A stretch of 64,000 nt of DNA, taken from NCBI GenBank assembly GCA_030704615.1, contig CM060732.1, positions 25,172,001 through 25,236,000 on the forward strand, written 5' to 3'. The DNA is from Takakia lepidozioides. Its lineage: Eukaryota; Streptophyta; Takakiopsida; Takakiales; Takakiaceae. The position numbers and the translations under genes were made by a program. The notes beneath the pieces are model-generated. The model saw only the letters and a list, made by a program, of their open reading frames with translations. It was not told the origin of the DNA and did not search any database. Positions within the stretch are counted from its first letter, which is position 1. Each line of letters opens with the position of its first letter. Of this stretch, positions 35,988-47,182 are shown in pieces.

Positions 35988-38900
35988 TCACAAATTGTGT
36001 TGTTGGGCATCATCCTCAAGGTCAAATCGGGCAGTGGCCTCATCCCAGAGAGGTGCATACTTCAAAGGACTGCGGTCTCCCTCTTGTTGAGTTGACCCGT
36101 ACTGCTGACCAAGGCTTCCCTCTACAAGCTTTTGATACCTGCAACACATGAACACAGCCTCAGACATGGCCACACTAATTCCAATTCAACCAGTTTGGCA
36201 ATCCTATCCTGTCACTTGTCCGCCTTTCATCTTAGGCTAGCAGTTGCTTGAGCCTCTGATCGGCAACTGTCAGATTGTAATTAAAGGAACAATGCATGTT
36301 CTGTTAGAGTGATACATTGCAATTCTTATGAAGAAAGATAGGATAGCAGATTCTTCACAAAACAAATGAATAAACTACTTGCATTGCAGCCAGACTCATC
36401 TAAAAGACAGGTCAAAGAGTCATACTTGAACCAATTGAAGAGACAGACTCCAAAGATGATGACAACCAGCCCCACTCCCTTCAACACTGTAAATGGATCG
36501 TGGAAAAAAAAAACAGCCACCTATACAGAGCACTCCCCAGGTGCCACTTGTCATTAATTCACATGCTTGATCATTCATAATGGACAAAACAAACGGGGAA
36601 TTGTCATTTCAAGGCCTACAATATCAACCTCCAACCCATGCCAATGGCCCCACCCAAACTACCTTCCCCATAAGCTCTTTGGGATTCCATGACTGCTATA
36701 AAGTTCCTTCCCTATCTCACAAGGCACAAACATTCTACGTACCACAATCGTTAGGACCTCCTTGACCACACCAGCAACAATCAATGTCACTGCACTTGTC
36801 TCAGAAATGAGCAGATATTCAGCCATGACCTGATAGACCCCCACCAAAATACAAAAGACCATCAGGCTCTCTTTCACATTGGCGACCCCCCAGCTTCTCA
36901 ATCAAGAAATGTGCACTCATTGACTTCCCTGTGACAATCGCCAATGATGTACCTTTAAGGGCTATTACCCCCACATACCAGCCCTCCCAGAGCTGTTGTT
37001 TAGTTTCCTCCAAACATGGTGTGTGGGACTCATCCCGAAATTGCAAGCACAGGGTTAACGGGGATTGAGTGTTAATAAATGCACTTCAATTGACACTGAA
37101 AGAATGAAGACAATTATAGTGCTGCTGCTCTAGCCCTTTTTCCCGGGTCCATTAACTTCCTGTCCAGCCCACTCTTGGTCCACAGAGTGGGAAGAGAGAG
37201 AGACCCCACAACCGTTGGGATGGCCAAGAAAGAAATAAAATAGACAGAGAAAGAGAGAAAGAGACACGACATCGTAGCAAGGGACCCAGAGCCACGCTGA
37301 TGTACCATAAAGAAAGCGAGTGTGCCTCCAAGTAGCATGAGAGCGCAGCTCTCAAACACGTGACGGGAAGTGTCAAAATAAGGTGTCTGACCCAGCTTGC
37401 GCCATGGTTCTAATGCCAAGGAAAACACCGCTGTAATTAGAGCCATCACTGGAGTAAGATAGCTCATCGCAGCAAACGGATTGTTCAGACCTGCGCCAAC
37501 CCCATAAATATCAACAAATAATTAACCAAGGAAGTTAAGACTGTCCTAATCCTTTGTTCGTCACTCTGTATCAGCTGTCAAATGACAGTTTAAATCACAC
37601 TAGCTTCCATGTTTCTACGGGGTATCTGGTTTTTAGGCTGTCTACCTATCGATATCTGATAGTACTCTTGCTGTGCTCTTTTCAACAATCAGCAGTGACA
37701 AGCAGTGCTATTACTTGACATGTTGCTACCACACTCATGCTTAATTTGCTACAAAGATTGAGATTCCAAGCATTACAAACAAGAGGAAAAAGAAGCCATA
37801 CCATACTCTTCTTTCTGCAAGTAGCCCCCCGCCATTTCCAGAACCACAATGCGATCAAAACAAACAGAACAGGTGTTAGTTCGGATTCTTCAGAAACCTT
37901 GAAAACAGTATCCATGGACCACATTAAGAGAAATGAGATGACATTTTACACACTAATATATATACATGAACTAAATCAAGCCAGGAGACAAACTTGCAGA
38001 CTAAACACAGCTTTGACCCAAATTGATGTGTCCCCAACTGCAGGGAAGGGTCTCTTCAAAGAGGGAAAACAGAAAGAAAGAGACATCCACATAGAGAGAG
38101 ACAACCTGGACACTGCCAGCAATCTTTATCTTTTCCCAACCAAGGGGTGTACCTACACATATTGATAGGCCCAACGTTCCCGACATGAGATACCTGCAGA
38201 AGAAGCTGAGTTACAGTCCATCGAAACCCCGACATCACTGTTGCCAGCATCACCAGAATGAAACCCCGAAGCTCAAACTCTGTCTCTTTTGCGACTGCAA
38301 CCCTAGCATCATCCATGTGTCAGGCATGAGCACACCAGAGCTAAAGCCTTCCAGATGTCCATCATCCATTCACAAATCATACAAAAGTTTCCAGACAACT
38401 TACTTCTTTGGCTTAAAGATTACAGACATTCTACTAGGATTACAGACCAATGACACCTGCTATCTGCTAAGTACAAGCAGTCCCCTGGTCTGGTCATTGC
38501 TCTGAGGCAAGTCTTTCGTACGCCTTCACCAATTTGAGGAGTTTAACACTCATAGCTTCTAAATTAGCCTGTGTAGTTTCAGCCATTCATGTGGTGCCAT
38601 ACATGTATCTTTGCATGAGGCCTATCCTAAACTTCCTTGCAGCAGATCCTCACACATTCATGCAGCTCCAATCTGTGGCATTTTGGAGACCTGGGAAGTA
38701 ACCCCTCACATGAATTTATTGAGGTGACGCATCTGGCAGGTTGCTATTGTCATGGACATTTTGTAGACGTACACTAAAGAAGTGATGCTGAATGAAAGAA
38801 ATCCAGAACAGAAAGGACTCCCCAAGGTCATGTCTGACTCGGTTGACCGGAACAGACAAGAGAAATGAGTTTATAATCTGTGATGCCTCTATCATCATTG

Positions 38901-41074
38901 CCATTTGAATGCAGTGTGGTGCACTTCTAAGATCTGGAATCCCTGAGGAAAGGTAGAATATGCCCCTTGCAGCAATTTACGCAGTAACAACCAGGAAGAG
39001 TGAGGTGTCTGAGGAAACCTGTCAACATCACCCCGAGGGAGATGATCACAATGATGCCAAGCATCTTGAAACTGGGGACCTCCAATCTGTTGGCACACAA
39101 GAGGATTCATCAGGACAAATTTGTGTATGAACCTGAATCTAATCGCATTTTGCACACAATGCAGATATATATCTGGGATGCATACATGTGCATGAGCATA
39201 GCCTGTAGACCATGGCAAAGCATAGAAGAAATCATTTCAAAAGATCGAGCCAGAAAAGCAACTTTCTGTAGCTAGAGTCTACACAAAAGAAAATTGATAA
39301 ACTAGATGACTGATGGGAATGATGTAAACTGTGTGACTCACTTGAAAGCAAAGGCAAAGAGGAGGAGGAACACAGGTGCTCCAGATTTGCACTGCACCAC
39401 TTACACATAGAATTCAGCTAACCAACTTACATAACTTAAGCAATTCCATCAATCCATCCCACCCACCAAGTGATAGGTAGTAAGTTAGAATAAAGTAGTG
39501 AAGTTTAACATGGAGCAAATTCACAGAGCCTACCACTCTGAAGAAAAGAGTTAAGCACTCACCATGGTAGCAAATGAAACGGAGATAAATACAATGGAGA
39601 TGTTGCTGAGATCAATATCTAGAGCTGTTGCAGCTGCCGTTGGAACCACTGCAAGCCACAGACCTTGATTATAGACATCCCAGAAGTCTAGTAGCCCAGG
39701 ATAGCTCTGGCCATCACGCATGCCATTTGTACTGCAGATATGTTATTTAACATGAATACCAGTCAACAAGTTATACAGAGACGTTGCAACCCATGCTTCT
39801 TAAGGAGTTGTGCTTTCGCTCAACTAACAAGGGTAGGGTTTTAGGACATTGAAGACTTGAAGAAACACATGGGAAATTTGTGCTGACTGTACCTCTCAAA
39901 AAGTAGTCTTTCGGCGACATACGAATGGGAGATAATGACCCCCACCAAAAGCGCAACACAAGGGTTGATATGATGCTTTGCATGGAGAAGTGAATAGTAT
40001 TCATCAACAGAGGAGCTGGAAAGTTGCCCAGCTTCTCTCCTAACAATAATTTGTTGTACCTGTCAAACCCAAGATGTAAGTAATAGACTCTCGCCCCTTC
40101 TTTACCTCTCCCCCTCTTTTCCAAGTTTGTCTGGTTCATATGACCATGTGAAACTGGAACTCTTAGGTTTTGAGCTCTTCAGTGCTTTGCGATTGCTGAC
40201 TATTCTTTTGAATCTTAATGCCTGACATTGTTTCTCCAAGAACAAACTCCAATACAACAAAATCACTTTGATTCAGGAGACAACGAAAAAGAAAAATACA
40301 TCCACAAGAGGTAGAGAACACTTACAATGTAAGACAGGTGCTGAAGGTGTACCAAACCAAAACATAAAAGAGCGTCTTTGTAACAGTCAAAATCACGGGA
40401 TTCGATAGAGGTGATGTAGGCCATCCCATCCCAGTCTCCTCTTCAATGAATACGATACCACGATCTTTGGCATGCCTACTCGCAGGCGACAAATTGGCAC
40501 CACCCTTGAGAGGGATCTCCTTGGAAGACCACTCTACCCCATTTTCCATCCGAGACACCCCATTACCTCTAACCCTAAACGATGCAGATCTCCTCTTTGG
40601 TGTGGAACCCCCAGAACCTCCTGATCCGGCAGAGCCAAAGTCGCGCTCAAATTCTTCATCGGAAACTAGCCCTACTCCTCTCTCCCTCAAATCACCATGA
40701 ATAAATGGACTCCTAGCTTCTGAGACCAGAAATGTTTCTCTTTGACCCCCCTCAAGACCTTCAGCTTTTAGACCCCGTGCAACATCCCTTAAACCTTTTG
40801 ACCTTGTGACCCCACTTTCTCTGTGGCCTCGTCCTGTTTCATCTAAACTTTCAATGGTTTGATCAGTGAGGAAAAATCCTGTGACACAATGCATCTCTGT
40901 CGTATCTCTCACAACGTCCCCCATGCCTAGCTCTGCTCTATCAAGTTCATCGGGTCTATAGGGTGTCCCCGCAAGGTTTGGGTCAGATTCTGACCCAAAG
41001 GAATCAGCAGGCAAATCTGCTCCCTCCATTCTGAGACAAGCCATCTCCAGCATCTCATCATCATGGCTATCCAT
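35988..41074 (-). CDS. SLC35C2/At1g06470-type nucleotide-sugar/phosphate-translocator-like transporter (11 exons)
   Basis: Complete 583-residue model on the minus strand: exons 40326-41074, 39893-40059, 39563-39648, 39342-39391, 39019-39086, 38194-38294, 37802-37814, 37306-37490, 36743-36829, 36426-36520, 35988-36138. All phases agree and all introns are GT-AG. Residues 1 to about 225 are acidic and disordered; then come about ten membrane helices of the drug/metabolite transporter fold. Landmarks: TKTLFYVLVWYTFSTCLTLY, FPAPLLMNTIHFSMQ, VVPTAAATALDIDLSNISIV, CKSGAPVFLLLFAFAFKLE, GFRWTVTQLLLQKEEYGLNN, ETSAVTLIVAGVVKEVLTI and VVIIFGVCLFNWFKYQK, matching human SLC35C2 and Arabidopsis At1g06470. 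Exon 7 is only 13 nt (KEEY plus one base). Likely a Golgi/endomembrane antiporter; substrate unknown. Confidence 0.92.
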
Positions 41075-43077
41075 CTCTAACTGCTTGTTTCTGGGCCTCT
41101 TGGGGATGTGATAAATCTCTTTCTTTCTTTCTCCTCTTCAGACTTGCTAGAAAAAGCAAGCCCATTGCCATTTTACTGGGTTAAACCCCCCCATCCTCGA
41201 TCAGCTCATTTGGCATCTAAGATAGTCCACTCTATCTGTCTTCTCCTCTCCGTCCAAAGTTCCTCATAGTATACAACGCATTACGTTGACAGGCTCAGAG
41301 CTGCAGCATTCGACACACAGTGGCGACTCTCCAATGTGAAACAGGCCCTTGCCCTTCCTGTATCTTCAGGCCATTTGACACGGCTAATTTGATAGATCAC
41401 TGACCAGGCAGGACAACAAGGAAATCAAGCCATCAGAAGCCACCCACGGAAGATGCATTCAACTGAATTCAATGCAAAACTGGACAAATCAGACCATTGC
41501 AAAGAAGATGCCTGGTGAGAAACTGACGATTTTATAAAAGAGAATCCAATCTACCGGATTCACAACTCTACTCCATCCTCGAAATGTCGACTCAATGCAA
41601 GCTATGACCATTTATCCAAGTAGTGGATAAATAAGTTGTTGTGGGGCACTCTGATTGGGGCAACTGATATCAAAGTCGATATGTGTGATCGGTTAATTAC
41701 GGGCCACCACAGACACAGCTCGTCTACGAGTTGAAAATCTACATATGGGAATCTTCATCGGTGTCCCAACATATCCGTACTTTCTCTCGCAAGAACCGGA
41801 CTGGTATTGCGAGTGTCCATTCTGGCATTATCGTCCATGCCACTTTAGACGCAGCCCACACCGCGAACCGGGAAGGTGAGTAGCAGACGACTCGTCATTG
41901 CTTTGGATGAACCAAGGCCTCACTTCATTGCACGCCCCTCTTCAACAAACTAATCGATCTCTCCAGGTACAAAATGGGCTTGCATAAATCGATAAGGCAG
42001 TCAACGCAGCTGAAACATCAGTAATAAACAATCCATCCAGCAACCGACATAGCATCACCGGGCATTTGAATGCCCAGCTGATCCCATATTAGGACATAAT
42101 CCCAGCACCAATCTATCCTCTATCCTCACACAAGTGTCTCCCACACCCAAGACACAGGATCGTCCCCACCCGCACAAAGCCACACCTCCCTCACTCAATC
42201 ACACGCACTCTTCTCTCTCACCCATCACTGCAAACAGACCAAAGATCAACACTTACAATCATGAGAAGCTGGTAGGCCCGCCACGGTACGCGATCACAAT
42301 CTGTGCGCTACAATCCATGATAGCCATGGCGTTCTTCCTCGTACCTACGAAATGCACAGAGACTTTGCCTCGCAAAACTGAGGAAGAATCTCTCGGACTT
42401 GATTAGTGAGTCGATTAGTGTGTTTAGTGGGTGGGTTTAGGATTCTCATGAGTGACTGTGGCTTATTATTGTCCATTAGTGGATGTATTAGTCATAGGCG
42501 GTTGGTTTAAGGTCTACTCAGCAGTAGGTGTACACGTGTACACTTACTAACGGCTCACGTATAAAACATCACACAACAGTTTCTGTTACAAAGCAGAATT
42601 CAGACTGGTGGCTCACCCGTTAGGGCCTACCCGTTAACGTTAGGTAACGGTGACTGTTAGTCTGACAAGGAAATCGTACTTTCACAAAGAAGAGTGATTT
42701 CCTCATTATGGTCCTATGGATAGACATTGTGGATGGGAACAGCTTCAGTGGATGAATGTTTGACGCGCACCCAAAAATTTAAAAAACCCATGTAGATTGG
42801 GCTCTACGAAGTAGAATCCACCACTTGGCATTGCTCATAACAAAATCATGGAGGTAGCGATGATGTTTTGTATTTTTTATTTCTACGAAAACAAATTTTG
42901 AAAATGAGGGGAATAAGTCTGTGAAGATAGACTTGGGGATGAAGGAAATAATAAGTGTGTGTGAAAATAGGGAATGGGGTTGAGGTCAATAATAGGCACC
43001 CCTAAGACATGTGGGTTCTTTCCACTCATTATTTATCCCTATAGTTTTCCACATAAGGGTTATTAATCTTAGTAATT
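41075..43077. other. Upstream region of the transporter gene; no gene seen
   Basis: Holds the presumed promoter of the gene starting at 41074. A perfect 16-bp palindrome GTGTACACGTGTACAC lies at 42528-42543, and GTTAACGTTAGGTAACGG-type inverted words near 42630-42650. A 90-codon plus frame at 42134-42406 lacks protein-family character. Confidence 0.4.
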
Positions 43078-43105
43078 CATTATTATTATTATTATTATTA
43101 TTATT
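43078..43105 (+). repeat. (ATT)n microsatellite
   Basis: Nine uninterrupted trinucleotide copies. Confidence 0.9.
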
Positions 43106-43239
43106 GCGACATGAGAGGCTCTGATAATCAAATTAATAAGAACAGGAAACAAATCATTCGGCATAAGCCAAAAAATGTACAAGGGAATACCACCCCGTAA
43201 CCACAAGCTAACAACTAAAACTCAACCACAATGTTTCGA

Positions 43240-43422
43240 CCTTGGCAAGTTCAACACTCTTATGTCGAATATTTATTTTATTTTGAGAATTCCATTTCGA
43301 AATATGGAATATTCCCAAAGATACTCTATTATCATTCACGAAATTATTTAATTTCATAAAACTAATTTCCAGAATTTTCAACAGTCTTTAAAATATTAGT
43401 ATTTGTGTCGAACTTGCCAAGG
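43240..43422. mobile_element. Probable MITE with 18-bp terminal inverted repeats
   Basis: CCTTGGCAAGTTCAACAC at 43240-43257 and GTGTCGAACTTGCCAAGG at 43405-43422 pair with one mismatch. The 147-bp interior is strongly AT-rich and non-coding. Size and structure fit a miniature inverted-repeat transposon, but no clear target-site duplication is visible and the superfamily is not assigned. Confidence 0.65.
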
Positions 43423-43679
43423 TACTACGGTATCTCAAAACATCATCATAATTTAGGTTTAATTGAACTGATGAGATACAAAAAAAAATAACCTTGCAAA
43501 AATGTCATGGAGACAAATAGAGGGAACGATAAAGTTGAGTAACGAGGAAGGGACTGGAGGCATAAAACAATAGCATAATAAACGTTGAGCTAAAACAACG
43601 CTGCTAGCTACCTCATGTTTAGAATGAAGGATGACGTCTCTTGAAGGAAGCGTAAATTACAATGTCTCTTCATTCCGAT

Positions 43680-43816
43680 GGACTACTGCAGCAGAATCAA
43701 CAAAGAGATGTGTTTAGATTTTCTTTTTCTAAAACTCCTACAATGACTGGACTACTGCAGCAGAATCAACAAAGAGATGTGTTTAGATTTTCTTTTTCTA
43801 AAACTCCTACAATGAC
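43680..43816 (+). repeat. Perfect 69-bp tandem duplication
   Basis: The unit starting GGACTACTGCAGCAGAATCA at 43680 recurs at 43749 without a visible mismatch. Its length, 23 codons, keeps a small plus-strand frame (43662-43901) open through both copies, but that frame ends in low complexity and is probably not a gene. Confidence 0.85.
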
Positions 43817-43881
43817 GTCAATTGACCTTTGGACTCAGGACTCAGGGCAAAGGATCTTCCGAGGGGGTGCTACGTTCGGGG

Positions 43882-43950
43882 GGGGGGTTGGTAGAACGTG
43901 AGCACATCGTTCTACCAACCCCCCTTCCGAGTTGGTAGAACGTGAGCACA
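43882..43950 (+). repeat. Perfect 17-bp hairpin followed by a third arm copy
   Basis: GGGGGGTTGGTAGAACG (43882-43898) and its exact complement (43908-43924) flank the 9-nt loop TGAGCACAT. A further direct copy, GTTGGTAGAACGTGAGCACA, follows at 43931-43950, repeating the arm plus the loop. Confidence 0.85.
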
Positions 43951-44774
43951 GGAAAACGTAGGCGTGAGCACAAAAACACGACAATAGGGTATACATGTTT
44001 CCACGGAAATAGAATTCATGCAAATAGGGTCCAAAAGAGCGAAAAATGTTAGTTGTGTGCCTATTTCTGTGCCTATCACTCTCCCTATTCTGTCCCTAAT
44101 TATGTCCCTAAACCCTAAACCCTAATGAAAATAGGCACCCGTAATATATATCTTCAAGCTCCAAGTTCCACATATCTACAGCTTTGGTATCCTACAAAAG
44201 AATAACACATTAGGGACGGGTTTCGGTAGTGAATAAATCAAGGTATCGGGTTTCGCCAACGAAATAATGGATTTCGCCAGCAGAATTATCATTGCGTAAG
44301 TCATTATCCAATGGTTTCGTGGGCGAAACAAAATGTGTTGGGTTTGGTTTTGCATATAAGAGACGACGTGAGATTGTTTTATTTCGCTAATGAATTGTTA
44401 TGTGCTTATTGCGGTATGTCGGTACCCATGCTTTCGTGGGCAAAACAGAATGAAATAATTCTAGTTTCGCGAATTACTAATTGCATCGAACGTCACCTAC
44501 ACTTGATTAAATACACAACTATTAAGCAACGAAAAATCCTTGATGGAGACGGCACCTACCAGATATTCCTTATGCCAACTTTGCATGGCTTGTGCTCACG
44601 TGAGCACAATTTGTTCACGTGAGTACAAAGTGCACATTTTAGTTTCGCCATCGCATCTTTTCAGGAATATTCTTGGAATTTCCAGTATATCCTCTTCTGC
44701 ACACGTGAGCAGGCGCCCAGGGGCGTGAGCCTACTCACATGCAACCCAACCTCCCACGTTCGTGTCAAGGGTAC
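43951..44774. other. Gene-free DNA rich in TTTCGC/GCGAAA and CGTGAGCACA words
   Basis: Gapped inverted words such as TTTCGCCAACGAAA (about 44252), GTTTCGTGGGCGAAAC (about 44312) and TGTGCTCACGTGAGCACA (about 44590) are clustered here. No coding region is supported. Confidence 0.5.
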
Positions 44775-44945
44775 GGCGGGGATCGGCGGGGGGTGGGGGG
44801 ATTTGTAGGGCCGGGGGTCGGCGTGTGCCAGGAACATGGGCGGGGGATCGCCTGAGCGGGTCCCACGTGGGTAAGAGGGGACGGTGGAGATTGGCCGGGG
44901 GTGGGGGATCTGTGGGCCCGGCTGGGGATCGGTGCCAGCCGAGAC
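44775..44945 (+). repeat. G-rich imperfect duplication, quadruplex-prone
   Basis: GGGTGGGGGGATTTGTAGGG (about 44795) and GGGTGGGGGATCTGTGGGCC (about 44897) are roughly 100 bp apart, each followed by a GGGGxTCGG word. The plus strand carries many runs of four or more G. Confidence 0.6.
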
Positions 44946-45302
44946 ACCATAATTTGCTCTAAACTAAATTGTCACAGTAACTTCTCTAACAAAAAGTTAC
45001 CTGAAAAGAGTGACAAGTTTTCTGTAACAAATTTTGTACATTTACAGCAAATTCTGAAACGGCAGTTCTCAGATCAAAATTACTACAACTAAAAGTTAGA
45101 ATTAGACTGAGTAAAAGAGCTAACAAAAACCTTCACCATCCACACGATCTGGAACAACAGGGCAAATTTGAATCTGAACGAGAACCATTTCCATGAACAT
45201 GTCCCTGACTGAAGTCTCATGAAGCTCCAGAGGAACTGTTGCCCTTATCATTGGATGTATTCAGATAAACTAGTGTAGAGTCACGACTTTGTCCCCTCTG
45301 TT

Positions 45303-45720
45303 CACTACAACAGATAAGTGTTTTTATGACTGCAAATATGACTATTTTTTCAGTCATATATGCGTTCATGACTACATGACTCTGAAGTGAAAAAAACGGC
45401 GTGATCGCGACTAGTCTTTAGGACTGCGTTTTGCAAGTCGTAGCCGTGATTGCGTGCGTGGCACCTGGAGTCATGCAGAGGAGAGTGATGTAGTCACAAC
45501 TCTATGACTTACATATGACTAACTATATGACTACATTGTCTGAGCGTTGTCTACATGGAAAGGCTTCAGTGGAACACGTGCACCACTGCGCAAGCAACAC
45601 GTCACGCATTCGTAAGGGGATCGTATGACTATATGTCTGCAGAGCGATGCCTACATAGAGAGGCGCCGGATGGACACGTGCGCCATTGCGGATTTGACAT
45701 GTCATTTTTGAAATATTTTT
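45303..45720 (+). mobile_element. CACTA-like terminus with subterminal repeats
   Basis: CACTACAACAGATAAGTG at 45303 has the CACTA 5'-terminal form. It is followed by a cluster of ATGACT/TATGACTA words (45330-45640) in both orientations, like the subterminal repeats bound by CACTA transposases. The opposite terminus is not identified and no transposase is present, so this is a fragment or a non-autonomous copy. Confidence 0.5.
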
Positions 45721-46022
45721 TAATAATGTTTTTTATTTTAATAAATCAAATTATAAAATTTAGATTATTAATTGATTAAATTCTTCATTATGTTTTTGGG
45801 AAAATAGAATGGAAGACCAACGGGGCTTGTACAAGTCCTGTAAATCATATTACAAAATTCCAAATTGGACAAGCATCCCCACGGATGCCTCAAAGTCTAA
45901 TACAGAGCAAAAATTAAGCAAACCGACACAAGGGCAGAAGTTTTTTAGTACTACTATAGTACTGGTACTACCAGAATGAATGACTCTATTTACAACTATC
46001 GAATGCAGTACTCCTTACAACT

Positions 46023-46340
46023 CACTACTACGTTTGGGGGGGTTTAGCGATGCCCCTGCGACCTCCAACCGCCGCGATTAGCGACAAAAATACTTTACGG
46101 CGCCCGGGGCGTGCCAAAGGCATTTTGCGACGTCGGGAAGTCACAGAGACGTCGCTCCCGAAACGTCATTAATTAGCATCGTCGGGGAATCGCAAACCCC
46201 CCGGGACCCCCCGGCCGCGGCGCCAGCGCAACTTGCGACGTGCGGGCATCGAAATAATTAATTAATTAATTAATTAATTTAAAAAAAATCTGCGACGCCA
46301 CATAAAGGACGTCTGGGGGTCGTAAATGCGACCCCCAGAC
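46023..46340 (+). mobile_element. Second CACTA-like terminus with GCGACG-type subterminal repeats
   Basis: CACTACTACGTTTGGGGGGG at 46023 is followed by repeated GCGAC/GTCGC/CGACGTCG words up to about 46340, the pattern of many plant CACTA ends. An (AATT)n run occupies 46255-46280. The far end is not visible; the element may be cut off by the neighbouring retrotransposon fragment. Confidence 0.5.
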
Positions 46341-46625
46341 ATCACAGTTTAGGGGGGTACATTTGAATTTAGGTGATAAAATTTGAATTTGAATTTGAAT
46401 TTCAAAAATTAGTTGACCACTGACTTGGCGTTGAGCATTGACTCCGGTTTTATCCAATGGCAGTTCATACATTGTTCTACATATATTAGGCAATGCATAC
46501 TTGAACCTAAGACCTCCACATTATAATATTTCTAAACACTACACAATAACCAACAAATCTACAATACATCTATGTATCACAAAAGCAATCCAAGTATATA
46601 TATACATATCAAGAGTTAGCTCCTA

Positions 46626-47144
46626 GTGACTACCACTATCTCAATCCTATCATTGTGTTGCAGATTATGCGTACTCTACAAGAGCTCTCACACCTGGAAT
46701 TTGCACCGAGCCCCCCTCACCTGGACAGACAAAGAGCTCAGGGTCTTCACCAATTTTGCCATTCAGCGTTTGCAGCAAGTTTTAAAATTTAAACTTCCAG
46801 ACATGGTAGGACAACATTGTATGCCCCAAAGGATTCCACAAAAAGTTCGACAGTTAAAACACCTGAGAGGAGATGAGGATTCTGATACAACTGTTTCTTC
46901 AGCGGACTCTTTTGACATGGGAGAAGACTATGCAATTCAGATGGCAGAGAAGAAGCGACGGGGGTCTCTTATGCCTGAAAGGTTACCTCGATATCAGCCT
47001 CCAGAGGGCTTCACATATCCAGGTAGTGTTCAATCATCTCCGTCAACCAGTGACAGACCTCGGGCTCGTACACAGAGTCCTTCACGAGACTCTCAACGTC
47101 AGAAAGGTACTCGCTCACAAAGGTTTTCTAATCCCAATCAGTAA
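46626..47144 (+). CDS. 3'-terminal ORF fragment of Ty3/gypsy element (plus-strand copy)
   Basis: A 172-codon frame ends 38 bp before a 3' LTR. Its protein-like part starts near RAPLTWTDKELRVFTNFAI, then QQVLKFKLPDM, then an acidic and finally a Ser/Arg/Pro-rich tail (about residues 110-172) ending at a stop. Position just before the polypurine tract makes it part of the element. It does not look like the integrase core, so it is either the pol C-terminal extension or a separate 3' ORF. The 5' boundary of the fragment is uncertain (somewhere between 46340 and 46680). Confidence 0.5.
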   Translation: MTTTISILSLCCRLCVLYKSSHTWNLHRAPLTWTDKELRVFTNFAIQRLQQVLKFKLPDMVGQHCMPQRIPQKVRQLKHLRGDEDSDTTVSSADSFDMGEDYAIQMAEKKRRGSLMPERLPRYQPPEGFTYPGSVQSSPSTSDRPRARTQSPSRDSQRQKGTRSQRFSNPNQ

Positions 47145-47165
47145 ACCGTGAGGACACGACTTTTT

Positions 47166-47179
47166 GAGAGGGGAAGGGG
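47166..47179 (+). other. Polypurine tract
   Basis: GAGAGGGGAAGGGG lies three bases before the 3' LTR start, as required for plus-strand priming. Confidence 0.8.
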
Positions 47180-47182
47180 TAA

